64,000 bases of DNA, taken from the NCBI RefSeq assembly GCF_014207095.1, contig NZ_JACHBG010000004.1, positions 1 to 64,000 of the forward strand, given 5' to 3'. Under the pieces are notes generated by a model. The model saw only the letters and a list, made by a program, of their open reading frames with translations, did not search any database and was not told the origin of the DNA. The stretch's first letter is position 1, and the number at the start of each line of letters is the position of its first letter. Origin of the DNA: Martinezella lusitana. GTDB lineage: Bacteria > Pseudomonadota > Alphaproteobacteria > Rhizobiales > Rhizobiaceae. Position numbers and translations under genes: made by a program. Positions 42,880 to 55,090 of the stretch are shown in pieces.

Positions 42880-43176
42880 TTACTGATGAATTGGATGAGA
42901 CGAATTCACCGCCGCCTCGATTAACTCTTCGGCGTATGAAAGTGCTGAAGCCGTATCTTCGCCATCCAACTTCAATTCCTTGCATTTGCGATGCAATGCT
43001 CTGCGCATCTGAGACAAAAATGCGGCATCGATGTCCACTTCACCTTCGTCGAAGACGTGGATCAACGCTGATTGAGCAACAATCTCCAGCACTGCAACGC
43101 GGCCTTCTATCTCTCCGAGAGATGGAATTGCGTTTCTTTTGACGTGATGTTTGCAATCGCGATGGGTGGTAAGCAT
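42880..43176 (-). CDS. Small hypothetical helical protein
   Basis: This 98-residue protein begins MLTTHRDCKHHVKRNAIPSL with GGAGG eight bases upstream, then LGEIEGRVAVLEIVAQSALI and RRALHRKCKELKLDGEDTAS. It is helical and charged, with two cysteines. No family recognised. Codon use looks like host DNA. An upstream in-frame ATG at 43194 is less well placed. Confidence 0.65.
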   Translation of the reverse strand: MLTTHRDCKHHVKRNAIPSLGEIEGRVAVLEIVAQSALIHVFDEGEVDIDAAFLSQMRRALHRKCKELKLDGEDTASALSYAEELIEAAVNSSHPIHQ

Positions 43177-43303
43177 TTTCGTGGCCTCCTTCACGAAAAA
43201 GGATAACCAACGAGAAGCAAAAAAGTTCAGCCCGGTCCCCGAAAAATCTTAGGTCAACAGTGCTTTCGAATTTTATTCATCGACAACAGCCTTCGGTTGC
43301 CAA

Positions 43304-44281
43304 TTATTTCATTGGGCAGAGACTGGGATCTGCAAGAACGTCTGCACAATGCGGAGAGCGGCGAAAATCGTCGTAGTAAAGTGTCCATAGTGTGGTATCG
43401 GCGGCGCGATACGGGCCAAACTTGAAATATTGATTCTTGCCAAGCCCATGATCTGCGTGTCCAATACGGCCCGTAACCGAGACAATCCATTTATTGTTGG
43501 CGAATATCTCGATGTGCCCCGAGCCATCAGGTCCTGGTTTGCTATATATTGCGAAGTCTATCCAGCCCGATGCCGGTGCTGGCAGTTGGTTGCCGCGATT
43601 TGTTACCTTAATTGCGCTGGTACAGCCTGCGAATTCTTCGCCATCGCCAGCGGCCCAATTGCCATCGGTGGCGACCAGCGCGCGCATTTGGTTGGTGTCT
43701 GGACGGAACCAAACCGGCGTTTCACTTTCATCGCAAGCTTTGCCGCCATCCTCGTGCTTGTCCTTCTCCGGCACTGGAGCGACATAGTTGGTTTCCACGG
43801 TGGCAAAGAGCTTGCCGTTGTTGAGGCGGAGAGCCAGGAAGGGACTGAAGTCTCCCTCTGCATTCGGCCCGATCTCTCGCTTCCATTGCGCTATAAGGTA
43901 GCGATGATCGCCTGAGGGAACGGGGTCCGCGAACTTCACGGCAAAGCCGTACCAAACTCCCTGATCGTAGGATACGCGGTATTTTGTATGTTCCCAGATC
44001 TCCGCTCTTTCGCTGCAATTTGCCTTGCCCGGAGGGCAGAAGGGCTTGACGCTAAGTCTCAAGGCTCCCGTACCCGAGCGCTTCACATCAGATTGAAATT
44101 CTATGGATCCCGCCTTCTGCTCGAAATTCTCGCGATAATAGAGATGACCAGACGGAGCGAAGTCCTTACCGTCGAAGCCGTCGCGCAGAACCAATTGCGC
44201 CGGATCTTCAGCCAAGGCTGGCGTTGCTATGCTGGGGCAAGTGCAGGCCAGAATGGCGGGAAGCGCGTATTTTGCATTCAT
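43304..44281 (-). CDS. Exported polysaccharide lyase (PF14099-like)
   Basis: This 325-residue protein has a Sec signal peptide (MNAKYALPAILACTCPSIAT, cleavage after PALA) and a mature beta-jelly-roll domain resembling the heparin-lyase I / PL20-type family. Typical segments are LRDGFDGKDFAPSGHLYYR, GTGALRLSVKPFCPPG, CSERAEIWEHTKYRVSYDQG, WYGFAVKFADPVPSGDHRYL and WIDFAIYSKPGPDGSG with a terminal TLWTLYYDDFRRSP. It would cleave an acidic polysaccharide outside or in the periplasm. It is divergent from the GumK-like glycosyltransferase and likely works on the same polymer (processing or recycling). Substrate unknown. Confidence 0.82.
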   Translation of the reverse strand: MNAKYALPAILACTCPSIATPALAEDPAQLVLRDGFDGKDFAPSGHLYYRENFEQKAGSIEFQSDVKRSGTGALRLSVKPFCPPGKANCSERAEIWEHTKYRVSYDQGVWYGFAVKFADPVPSGDHRYLIAQWKREIGPNAEGDFSPFLALRLNNGKLFATVETNYVAPVPEKDKHEDGGKACDESETPVWFRPDTNQMRALVATDGNWAAGDGEEFAGCTSAIKVTNRGNQLPAPASGWIDFAIYSKPGPDGSGHIEIFANNKWIVSVTGRIGHADHGLGKNQYFKFGPYRAADTTLWTLYYDDFRRSPHCADVLADPSLCPMK

Positions 44282-44607
44282 GCCGGGATATTCCTATGGC
44301 GGGACATTCGCGAAGCGTTATCAATGACCTGTTCACTGCTCGCAGGCAAGCAGGAGCTATGCTGCTTCGCGTCATCAATGGCTGCTGCGATCGATCGCGC
44401 GTGATCTTGGGATATTTGTTCCATCTATTCTATCGTCGGGGGCTCAACTTTAACCTGCTGTTAGACGCTTTGCGGTTCATATCCTGCAAGTTGAACCGTG
44501 GCTGCAGCTATCAAGGTTCCGGACATGATGGTTCGTTGCCGCAGCCCTATTGATCTTTTGATGTCGGTTATGAGAAAACCGACTGAAGGCGCTGTTGGGG
44601 GCAGCCT
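44282..44607. promoter_or_regulatory. Divergent promoter region for lyase and glycosyltransferase
   Basis: About 325 bases separate two oppositely transcribed polysaccharide genes. No gene is supported here. It should hold both promoters; I see no clear palindrome or TTGACA-type box that I could assign with confidence. Confidence 0.4.
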
Positions 44608-45768
44608 TTGGCACAAAATGAAGCTGAGCCGGCCGCAAAGCAGGTCGAGCCGCGACGAAAAATCGTGATTCTAACGGCGCACGCGTTCTTACGCGGCTAT
44701 CGCAAGGCGTCGATCCATTTCATTGCATCCTGTTGGGCTCGCCAGGGACACGAAGTCCATGTTCTCACGATAGGCCATAGCTGGCTGACCCTGCTTAAGG
44801 ATCGGTCACGTTTCCGGGACTTGTCGCAGGAGCAGGCAAACCGATTTCAAGCGATTGGCAATAATTTGAGTGCGGGCGCCTATCTTCCGCCAGTACATGC
44901 CTTCAGCTCGAACAATCGCTTTCTGAATGCAGCAAATACGCTGTTTTTTCGTGTCTATGGTAGCTATTTGCCGCGTTTCGCTCGTCGCCGCGTTGCCAAT
45001 GCGGATCTGGTTTTGGCCGAAAGTGGGTCAGCTCTAGCCTTTTTTCGCAAAATAAAGAGACTTAACCCAAAGGCGCGCACGCTCTATTTTTGTCGTGACC
45101 TGCTGAGGAGCATTGGGGCTGCCCCGGCATTGCAAAACATCCAGGCCACCCAGATCGACCGGTTCGATGCTGTTTGCGTTCCGTCGGAACGACTGGGCGC
45201 TTTGCTTCCACCGGGAGGCAGGGTGAAGGTGATTCCTCAGGGTGTTGACGCCGAGCTGTTCGACCGGATCCAGCCTTCTCCGTATCAACCAGGCAGCCGT
45301 AATGCCGTCTCCATCGGCAACATGCTTTTTGATCAGGTTTCCGTTGCCGCAATGGCGGCGGCTGCGCCGAATGTGAATTTCCATGTTTTTGGCGCGGCCT
45401 GGAATGGATGGGCGCCGCCTAATGTCGTGATCTACGGCGAGAGAGACTTTGAGAGCATTGTGCCGTATTTGCAGCATGCCGACTTTGGTATCGCTCCTTA
45501 TCGGCTTACGTCCGACGAGGTTTACCTTGCAGAATCCAGTCTCAAGTTGGCGCAATACAGCTATTGCGGCTTGCCTGTCCTGCTGCCTGATCTCATTCCC
45601 TTTACACGGGCCAACGGCATCGCATACAGCCTCGAAGGCGAGGCCGACTGGAGTAAGAAGATCGATGCCGCGCTGACAATGCAGCGTTCACCGACTTTTC
45701 GTGACGGGATCATGACCTGGGACGAAGTGGCCCGAAGAACGTTGGCCGCTGTGTTCGAGACGGTGTGA
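44608..45768 (+). CDS. GumK-like glucuronosyltransferase (GT70)
   Basis: This 386-residue inverting-type glycosyltransferase resembles xanthan GumK. The N-terminal half shows KIVILTAHAFLRGYRKASIH and FIASCWARQGHEVHVLTIGH, the acceptor domain pattern of GumK, and the C-terminal nucleotide-sugar domain has VKVIPQGVDAELFDR, NVNFHVFGAAWNGW and FGIAPYRLTSDEVYLAESSL with the E..L/K pair typical of GT-B donors. GumK transfers glucuronate from UDP-GlcA to a lipid-linked oligosaccharide on the inner face of the membrane. The start is TTG at 44608 with GGGGGCAGCC before it. The flippase gene is convergent, so the locus is built from short units. Confidence 0.85.
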   Translation: MAQNEAEPAAKQVEPRRKIVILTAHAFLRGYRKASIHFIASCWARQGHEVHVLTIGHSWLTLLKDRSRFRDLSQEQANRFQAIGNNLSAGAYLPPVHAFSSNNRFLNAANTLFFRVYGSYLPRFARRRVANADLVLAESGSALAFFRKIKRLNPKARTLYFCRDLLRSIGAAPALQNIQATQIDRFDAVCVPSERLGALLPPGGRVKVIPQGVDAELFDRIQPSPYQPGSRNAVSIGNMLFDQVSVAAMAAAAPNVNFHVFGAAWNGWAPPNVVIYGERDFESIVPYLQHADFGIAPYRLTSDEVYLAESSLKLAQYSYCGLPVLLPDLIPFTRANGIAYSLEGEADWSKKIDAALTMQRSPTFRDGIMTWDEVARRTLAAVFETV

Positions 45769-45773
45769 CAAGC

Positions 45774-47282
45774 TTATCGCGGCGCCAGAAAGGTCAGGAG
45801 CTTGTCTGCGATGGGGCGTGAGGTGCCGGGCAACTTGGTGCCGATCGTGTCGATCAGTATCTTCACGTCTTCTTGCGTAATTAAACGCAGGAAGCGGACA
45901 GCCAACATGTAGACGACAGCTCCTGCCGGAATCGCAGTCGCGAGCGCGACGGCTCCGTCGAGACTGTATATGCCGACCCCGGCCGCTGCAGCGCAAAAGA
46001 GTGCTGCCACCACAGTTCTTGCCAGCGCCGCGACTGGAACGGAGACCCCTGCATATTTCCATGCGGTCCAGCCAAGCAGGACAAAAGTCAACGTCACGAT
46101 CGCGACTCGAGCAATAGCAGCGCCCTGCAGCCCGATCAGCGGCACCAAAGCCGTCAGTAGTAATATCATCAAGATGCCGCTTGTGATCTGCACGCGTAGC
46201 AAAAGAATGCTGCGCCCGGATGCGCCTATGATGCCCCAGGGAATGACGGATAATCCGGCCAACCAAACAAATGCGAGCAGAGTCGCCGAAGCCGGTATCG
46301 CGGGGTCAAAGGCATCGCCGAATATGAGCGGCATGAGATCCGGCATGATTGCAGCGCCGCCAAAGCTGATGGGCAACATCACGAGAGCGACGATGCGAAT
46401 AACGCGGCTGTATGCAGCGTCGAGTATCCGTCGATCGTTCTTCGCGTGAACCTCGGTAAAGCTGACAATCAAAGCAGGCGATATCTGCAGCATGACTTGT
46501 TCGATCAAGCCGGCCAACCCGAGGCCGGCGGCGAAGTACCCGATGCTGCTCGATGAAAGAAAGAAGCCGAGAAATAGAAACTCTATGCGCGACAGCACCA
46601 GGATTTCGATAAGATCGCTCAGCCAAATGTGGCGGCCGTAGCGCCGCATTTCGGGGGTTAAAACCTTAGGGGAGGGCTCTGCGCCACGATCGATGTACTC
46701 CCGCAGTTGCAGCGCCTGCGGCAGGTAGCGAGCGACATAACCGATCAAAGCGCCCGTTGGGCCAAGCAGCCACGCGCCGGCAAAAACCAGGGGAATTTGT
46801 AAAATGCCACCAAGAGCGGTGGTCCTTGCCGTTTGACCGAATCTATTCCTCCCACGGGCGACCGCCGTCGAAAATACGTGGAATGCGTAGCTGAGAAACA
46901 GTAGGCCTGTGACAACCCAGAGCCAGGCGTGGTGCGCGTCGCGTTGAACGTAGACGATTGCAGCGAAGACCAGTATGGCGGCGCCTACCATGCCGACTGA
47001 AATCAGGAAGCTGCGGAATGCCGTCCGCACCAACGTCTTCCACGTTTCGCCATTGCCCGAGAGGCTGGCTGTGTTGCGGAGCAGCATTTGGGGAAGTCCC
47101 ATATCCGCCAAGGCAGCAGCAGAGGTCGCGATCCACAATGCGTAGGCGACTTTGCCTGATCCAGCAGGGCCGAGCAGGCGAGCTGCGATGACGCTGCTGG
47201 CGAAGCCGGCGACCAGCGAAATCAAAGTTGCCGCCAGGCTGATCAGTGAACTTTTAAGCAGATTGGACACGGAAGCGCTCAT
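45774..47282 (-). CDS. Polysaccharide flippase (Wzx/MviN-like, MOP superfamily)
   Basis: This 502-residue inner-membrane protein has about 12-14 hydrophobic helices, for example LISLVAGFASSVIAARLLGP and YALWIATSAAALADMGLPQM at the N-terminus, and ALVPLIGLQGAAIARVAIVT later. These are typical of Wzx-type lipid-linked oligosaccharide flippases. It would turn the repeat unit made by the neighbouring glycosyltransferase to the periplasmic face. It converges with the GT gene (five-base gap between stops) and is divergent from the ATP-grasp gene. No Wzy or chain-length regulator is seen here, so polymerisation may be encoded elsewhere. Confidence 0.88.
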   Translation of the reverse strand: MSASVSNLLKSSLISLAATLISLVAGFASSVIAARLLGPAGSGKVAYALWIATSAAALADMGLPQMLLRNTASLSGNGETWKTLVRTAFRSFLISVGMVGAAILVFAAIVYVQRDAHHAWLWVVTGLLFLSYAFHVFSTAVARGRNRFGQTARTTALGGILQIPLVFAGAWLLGPTGALIGYVARYLPQALQLREYIDRGAEPSPKVLTPEMRRYGRHIWLSDLIEILVLSRIEFLFLGFFLSSSSIGYFAAGLGLAGLIEQVMLQISPALIVSFTEVHAKNDRRILDAAYSRVIRIVALVMLPISFGGAAIMPDLMPLIFGDAFDPAIPASATLLAFVWLAGLSVIPWGIIGASGRSILLLRVQITSGILMILLLTALVPLIGLQGAAIARVAIVTLTFVLLGWTAWKYAGVSVPVAALARTVVAALFCAAAAGVGIYSLDGAVALATAIPAGAVVYMLAVRFLRLITQEDVKILIDTIGTKLPGTSRPIADKLLTFLAPR

Positions 47283-47365
47283 GCTGTTTATCTAGAAGGC
47301 TGTGGCATAACCTTGTGTTAAAGGCCGGCTGATAATTTTCACTTGCGTTCTAGTTGAAATTCAAG

Positions 47366-48313
47366 ATGGCCGCCATGACAGATAGAACCGTCGACCGGGA
47401 CGGGTTTCTCATTCCGGGATATTTGCAGAAGGGATTGCGCGAGCGGGCGCATAATCTTCTATGGCGCCTCATATCGCCGTTACCGGACCGGGCCTATTGT
47501 GCATTGAAGTATCGCGTGATCCGCGGCAGATTTCCCAATCTGAAACAGCCAAGAACCCTCACGGAGAAGATTCAAGCTCGCAAGCTTTATGACCGAAATC
47601 CGCTTCTTCCGCGTTTCGTGGACAAGGCCGATGCGAAAGAGCTGATCGCGGAAAGGGTAGGCAACCAGTATGTTGTGCCGACACTCTGGGTCGGCACCGA
47701 CCTTGCCGCCGTTGATTGGTCCAAGATTTCGTTACCCGCTGTCGTCAAACCGACCCATGCCAGCGGGGTAGGGCAGTTTCTTTACGGACAGGGCGACGTG
47801 GATCGGTTGCTGACGAATAACCCTTCTTCCGAGTGGCTGGCGATCGATCACGCATCCTACAACAGGGAGTGGGCTTATCGGCATATCAGGCCCCGGATTT
47901 TGATTGAAAGCATGCTGCTCGTCGAGGGGCGCGTTCCCTGGGACTATCGGCTATTCACCTTCAACGGCAAGGTTTCTCATATCGAGATCGACATACGCGA
48001 GAATGGCCGAGGCTACTCCTGCAACTATACGCCGGACTGGCAAAAGCTTCCGTTTTTTGATCGGGATTATCTTGGTCTCTATCCCGGCGACGTCGCGCGC
48101 CCCGCGCGCCTCGACGAGATGATTTCAGTTGCGGAAGCCGTTGCTCACGACATCGATTTCGTTCGTGTCGATTTCTATGCCTCCTCGGAGTGGGTCCGTA
48201 TAGGAGAGCTGACGTTCTATCCGGGTGGGGGCTTTGAAGTGCTCGAGCCGGAAGAGCATGATCTTCTCTTGGGTCAGAAGTGGCAGCTGGGTTTTGAAAT
48301 ACCAAAGAGATAG
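47366..48313 (+). CDS. TupA-like ATP-grasp protein, polysaccharide region
   Basis: This 315-residue protein has the TupA-like ATP-grasp signature: KYRVIRGRFPNLKQPRTLTE with the LTEKIQ motif, VDKADAKELIAERVGNQYVV, LPAVVKPTHASGVGQFLYGQ and the metal-binding DYRLFTFNGKVSHIEIDIRE, ending GELTFYPGGGFEVLEPEEHD. The family ligates an acidic group onto a sugar or peptide, for example in teichuronopeptide and capsule modification. In the context of a GumK-like transferase and flippase it may attach an amino acid or similar group to a uronic-acid residue. The ATG at 47366 is the best start; TTG at 47354 is possible. It is divergent from the flippase. Confidence 0.83.
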   Translation: MAAMTDRTVDRDGFLIPGYLQKGLRERAHNLLWRLISPLPDRAYCALKYRVIRGRFPNLKQPRTLTEKIQARKLYDRNPLLPRFVDKADAKELIAERVGNQYVVPTLWVGTDLAAVDWSKISLPAVVKPTHASGVGQFLYGQGDVDRLLTNNPSSEWLAIDHASYNREWAYRHIRPRILIESMLLVEGRVPWDYRLFTFNGKVSHIEIDIRENGRGYSCNYTPDWQKLPFFDRDYLGLYPGDVARPARLDEMISVAEAVAHDIDFVRVDFYASSEWVRIGELTFYPGGGFEVLEPEEHDLLLGQKWQLGFEIPKR

Positions 48314-48372
48314 GTGGACAAATCAGCCCTTCAGCGTTTGATAGGCTGATCTACTTTTAGGGAAGGTTTTCT

Positions 48373-48861
48373 ATGACGATCGATCAGGACCTCAGCCGTA
48401 TTGCCCTGCAAGAGGAAATGTTACGTTTCGACGCCTTTGACCTGTCGACAGCCTGGGTGCTCGGCAAGCTGCTGCGTGATCTCGCGAGTGAGCGCAATCT
48501 TGGTGTTGCCATCGACATTACGCTGCACTCCATGCCAGTCTTCTACATAGCCTTGCCGGGATCGACGCCAGACAATTCCAACTGGATACGACGCAAGCGC
48601 AATATGGTGTTGCGCTATTTCCGCAGTAGCTACGCAAGCACGCTACGACTGCAGCAGCAGGGCAAGACCATCGAGGAAAACGGGCTGTCCAGCGCCGACT
48701 ATGCTGCATCCGGAGGCAGCTTCCCTATTTTGGTCAATGGCACCGGCTGCATTGGAGCGGTCACAGTTTCAGGTCTTCCCCAGAGGGAGGATCACAACCT
48801 GGTCGTCGAAGCATTGGCTTTGACGCTCGGCCACGAACTGCACAATCTCAGCCTCGCGTAA
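48373..48861 (+). CDS. UPF0303/HbpS-GlcG-like heme-binding-type protein
   Basis: This 162-residue protein belongs to the UPF0303 group of the HbpS/GlcG (DUF336) fold. It begins MTIDQDLSRIALQEEMLRFD, has AWVLGKLLRDLASERNLGVA, the NWIRRKRNMVLRYFRSSYAS helix and a terminal GTGCIGAVTVSGLPQREDHN. The related HbpS binds and degrades haem, and some members act as haem-degrading proteins. The UPF0303 branch has no firm biochemical role. AAGGTTTTCT precedes the ATG. It is cytosolic (no signal peptide). It converges with the AGE epimerase gene. Confidence 0.9.
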   Translation: MTIDQDLSRIALQEEMLRFDAFDLSTAWVLGKLLRDLASERNLGVAIDITLHSMPVFYIALPGSTPDNSNWIRRKRNMVLRYFRSSYASTLRLQQQGKTIEENGLSSADYAASGGSFPILVNGTGCIGAVTVSGLPQREDHNLVVEALALTLGHELHNLSLA

Positions 48862-48870
48862 TGAGGTGAG

Positions 48871-48903
48871 GCGCCGCCGCGTTTAAAGCGAGGGCGGCGG
48901 CGC
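48871..48903. terminator. GC-rich bidirectional hairpin between convergent genes
   Basis: GCGCCGCCGC (48871-48880) and GCGGCGGCGC (48894-48903) make a 10-bp perfect stem with a 13-base loop, in the 47-base gap between convergent stops. No T-run is evident, so its strength as a terminator is uncertain. Confidence 0.55.
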
Positions 48904-48908
48904 TGACT

Positions 48909-50165
48909 TCAGATCTTTCCGCCGGCTTCGGCGATGACCTTGGTCAAGCTGCCCGTTGCAGGGAAGAGGGGGATCAGGCAGGCCTGCAGGGCGTGATAGA
49001 TATCGCCCTTGCCCGGGAACAGGGTATGGGCAGGAACGAGGTCTTCTGTTAGTTCCTCATGCCAGCCGCCATTGGCGCGATCGACGAAATTCTGGCCGAT
49101 CATGCTCCAAATCTTGCGATAGCTTTCCTCGTGGAAATCGCTCGGAACATGTTCATTCAGGTAGTGAGCTGCGCCGGCGCCCTCGCAAGCGGGCCACCAG
49201 AGCTTGTTGCGCTTTGCGGGCACATCGTCCCAATCGAGCGTGTAAAAGAACCCGTGCTTCTCGTTGTCCCATCCTAGTGACATTGATTGAGAGAAGAGGC
49301 CCTTTGCCGCCTCCGGCATCCAGTCGTGGCGCTTTTCGCCCAGCGACCAAAGCTGCAGGACAAGACGTGCCCATTCCAGCCAGTGGCCCGGCGTTGTGCC
49401 CGACGGGCGGAACATCTCGTTGCCGCGGTAATTCTTGTCCAATACCCAATCGGTGTTGAAATGTTCGGCCACACGCCAGCCGACCGATCCCGCCGACCGC
49501 CTGATGACGAGATCGGCGACGCTTTCGGCCTTATCGAGGTACGATCTTTCACCCGTTGCCTCGAAAGCCGCCATCAGCGCTTCCGTCAAATGCATGTTGG
49601 AGTTCTGGCCGCGATAGGTGCCGCCATCAATGAGCGACCAATCCTGATTGAACTCCTCGGCGATCGCGCCGTGTTTTTCTTCCCAGAACTTCGTATTCAG
49701 AATTTCCGTGACATCGGCAAGCATGCCGTCAGCCAAGGGGTGGCCGATTGTCTTGGCGGAGGAGGCTGCCAGCAACACGAACGCATGACCATAGCCTTGC
49801 TTGCTGGAATCGACAGGACCATCATTGTTCAGCGACCAGACGTAACCGCCATGTTTGGTGTCGCGATGACGATTCCATAGATAGTTCATGCCATGGTCGA
49901 CGATCTCGTTTGCGCCGGGACGGCCGAGCAATGATCCGATCGAAAAGCAGTGCACCATGCGAGCAGTCGAGTGGATACCGCGCACTGGATTAATGGCATC
50001 CAGCGGCTTGCCGGCATCATCTATGTCATAAAAGCCGCCTTTAGGGTTGACGGCACGATATTGGAAGAAATCAAAGAGTGCGCTCGCCTGATCGAGCAGC
50101 CAGCGCCGATGATAGTCGCGCGTCGTCCAATTTCCGAGCGCCGCCGGTTCAACCTGAATGTTCAT
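48909..50165 (-). CDS. AGE-family (N-acylglucosamine 2-epimerase) sugar isomerase
   Basis: This 418-residue protein is an (alpha/alpha)6-barrel enzyme of the AGE family. It begins MNIQVEPAALGNWTTRDYHR and shows GGFYDIDDAGKP, GIHSTARMVHCFSIGS (Arg and His of the active site), NMHLTEALMAAFEATG and the late TPGHWLEWARLVLQLWS with candidate catalytic His. Family members interconvert mannose/glucose, GlcNAc/ManNAc or isomerise sulfoquinovose (YihS-like); the substrate cannot be fixed here. AAGGAGGATGGT precedes the ATG. It stands alone between a convergent hairpin and the metH promoter. Confidence 0.88.
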   Translation of the reverse strand: MNIQVEPAALGNWTTRDYHRRWLLDQASALFDFFQYRAVNPKGGFYDIDDAGKPLDAINPVRGIHSTARMVHCFSIGSLLGRPGANEIVDHGMNYLWNRHRDTKHGGYVWSLNNDGPVDSSKQGYGHAFVLLAASSAKTIGHPLADGMLADVTEILNTKFWEEKHGAIAEEFNQDWSLIDGGTYRGQNSNMHLTEALMAAFEATGERSYLDKAESVADLVIRRSAGSVGWRVAEHFNTDWVLDKNYRGNEMFRPSGTTPGHWLEWARLVLQLWSLGEKRHDWMPEAAKGLFSQSMSLGWDNEKHGFFYTLDWDDVPAKRNKLWWPACEGAGAAHYLNEHVPSDFHEESYRKIWSMIGQNFVDRANGGWHEELTEDLVPAHTLFPGKGDIYHALQACLIPLFPATGSLTKVIAEAGGKI

Positions 50166-50362
50166 ACCATCCTCCTTGGATTCTTTTCCGCAAGCCGTAT
50201 AGCGCTGCCCGGAAGTGCTGTCATGGCATAATAGATGAACTGTGTCGCTGGCTACGCATTGTCCATGGGCGAGGTTGTAAATCGCTTTATCCGTTTTTTC
50301 GCAAACGAGGTAGTCTATAGAACCAGCGAGCTTGCGTTAGGCGTAACGAGAGCATAGATATA

Positions 50363-50391
50363 TTGACATAAAGATATCTTTATGTGATCTG
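50363..50391 (+). promoter_or_regulatory. metH promoter with a perfect 20-bp palindrome (SahR-type operator)
   Basis: ACATAAAGATATCTTTATGT (50366-50385) is a perfect 20-bp palindrome overlapping a TTGACA-type -35 box (50363-50368), about 60 bases before metH. From memory, the ArsR-family regulator SahR, which responds to S-adenosylhomocysteine in alphaproteobacteria, uses a site containing the ATAAAGATATCTTTAT core. The -10 box is not clear. No SAM riboswitch was recognised. Confidence 0.65.
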
Positions 50392-50428
50392 GTTGCGGAG
50401 TCGTAATCAGGCCCGAGGAATTCACCCA

Positions 50429-54205
<3,777 letters not shown>

Positions 54206-54260
54206 TTGCGGGTTGTTTCAGAGGCTTATGGCCTTTGGCTTAGAAGCTCGCTCCACATGT

Positions 54261-54301
54261 AAACGCCGCCCCGACTGTTCCAGTCGGGGCGGCGTTTTTT
54301 T
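54261..54301 (+). terminator. Strong Rho-independent terminator after metH
   Basis: AAACGCCGCCCCGACTG (54261-54277) pairs perfectly over 17 bases with CAGTCGGGGCGGCGTTT (54281-54297), TTC loop, followed by further T residues to 54301. It separates metH from the convergent GntR gene, and the A-run on the other side lets it work in both directions. Confidence 0.95.
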
Positions 54302-54325
54302 GATTCCAGCGCTTTCGAATGGGAT

Positions 54326-55090
54326 TCAGTTCGCGCCGATCGTGAGTTCTGCAACGAAATCATAGGCGTCGCCGCGATAGAGCGAGCGGGTAAACTCCAC
54401 AGCGCGTCCCGAGCCAAGATAGGAAATGCGTTCGATCGAAAGGCCGGCAGCTCCGACCGGAACGCCGAGCAATCCTGCGTCTGCTTCCTTCATGTTGGTC
54501 GCCGATATGCGCTGCACGGCGCGCACCGGGCGCACATGTTGCTTCTCCAGTTCAGCATAGAGCGATGTCGTTACGACCGATGGATCCGGCAGGAACTCGC
54601 CAGAGACGCTTGCATGCTCGATCGCCAGCGGCTGATCGTCGGCAATACGCAGGCGGCTCAGCCGCGACACTTTGGTGTCGGCAGCCAGGCCGAGAATCAT
54701 CATTTCGTCGGGGGATGGCGTATGGATGCCTTTATGCAGCCACTCCGAACGAGCGGTCATGCCGCGCCGCGCCATATCTTCCGTAAACGAGGTGAGCTGA
54801 GACAATCGCTGTTCCACCTTGGAAACCGGCTTGGCGACGAAAGTGCCGGAGCCGTGCCGGCGCACCAAGATTCCCTCGGCGACGAGATCGTCAATCGCCT
54901 TGCGGACGGTGACACGGCTGACGGCGGCGAATTCGGCTATGTCACGCTCGGGGGGGAGTGCGTCGCCATGTTTCAACCTCCCCACCTTCACGGCATCCTC
55001 AAGTGTGCGTCGCAGCTTCACATAGAGCGGGCCTGTGCCACCGCCTGACAAGCGCTGCGGCGAGAAGATGGTACTCAAATCCTCCGTCAT
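54326..55090 (-). CDS. GntR/HutC-family transcriptional regulator (amino-sugar type)
   Basis: This 254-residue regulator has an N-terminal winged helix, residues about 15-85 (PLYVKLRRTLEDAVKVG, then ERDIAEFAAVSRVTVRKAID), and a C-terminal UTRA ligand domain about 95-250 (TSFTEDMARRGMTARSEW, LSRLRIADDQPLAIEHASVS). This is the HutC subgroup, which includes NagR/YvoA- and DasR-type sensors of GlcNAc-6-phosphate or glucosamine-6-phosphate. Its ATG at 55090 overlaps the kinase stop, so they are one operon. Half-sites of TTGGTAT type cluster upstream of the kinase, and may be its operators. A longer frame to 55249 has no ribosome site. Confidence 0.9.
   Translation of the reverse strand: MTEDLSTIFSPQRLSGGGTGPLYVKLRRTLEDAVKVGRLKHGDALPPERDIAEFAAVSRVTVRKAIDDLVAEGILVRRHGSGTFVAKPVSKVEQRLSQLTSFTEDMARRGMTARSEWLHKGIHTPSPDEMMILGLAADTKVSRLSRLRIADDQPLAIEHASVSGEFLPDPSVVTTSLYAELEKQHVRPVRAVQRISATNMKEADAGLLGVPVGAAGLSIERISYLGSGRAVEFTRSLYRGDAYDFVAELTIGAN

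Noticed and set aside
50166..50428. SAM riboswitch upstream of metH
   Set aside because: No SAM-I or SAM-II consensus core seen. The palindrome suggests protein control instead.
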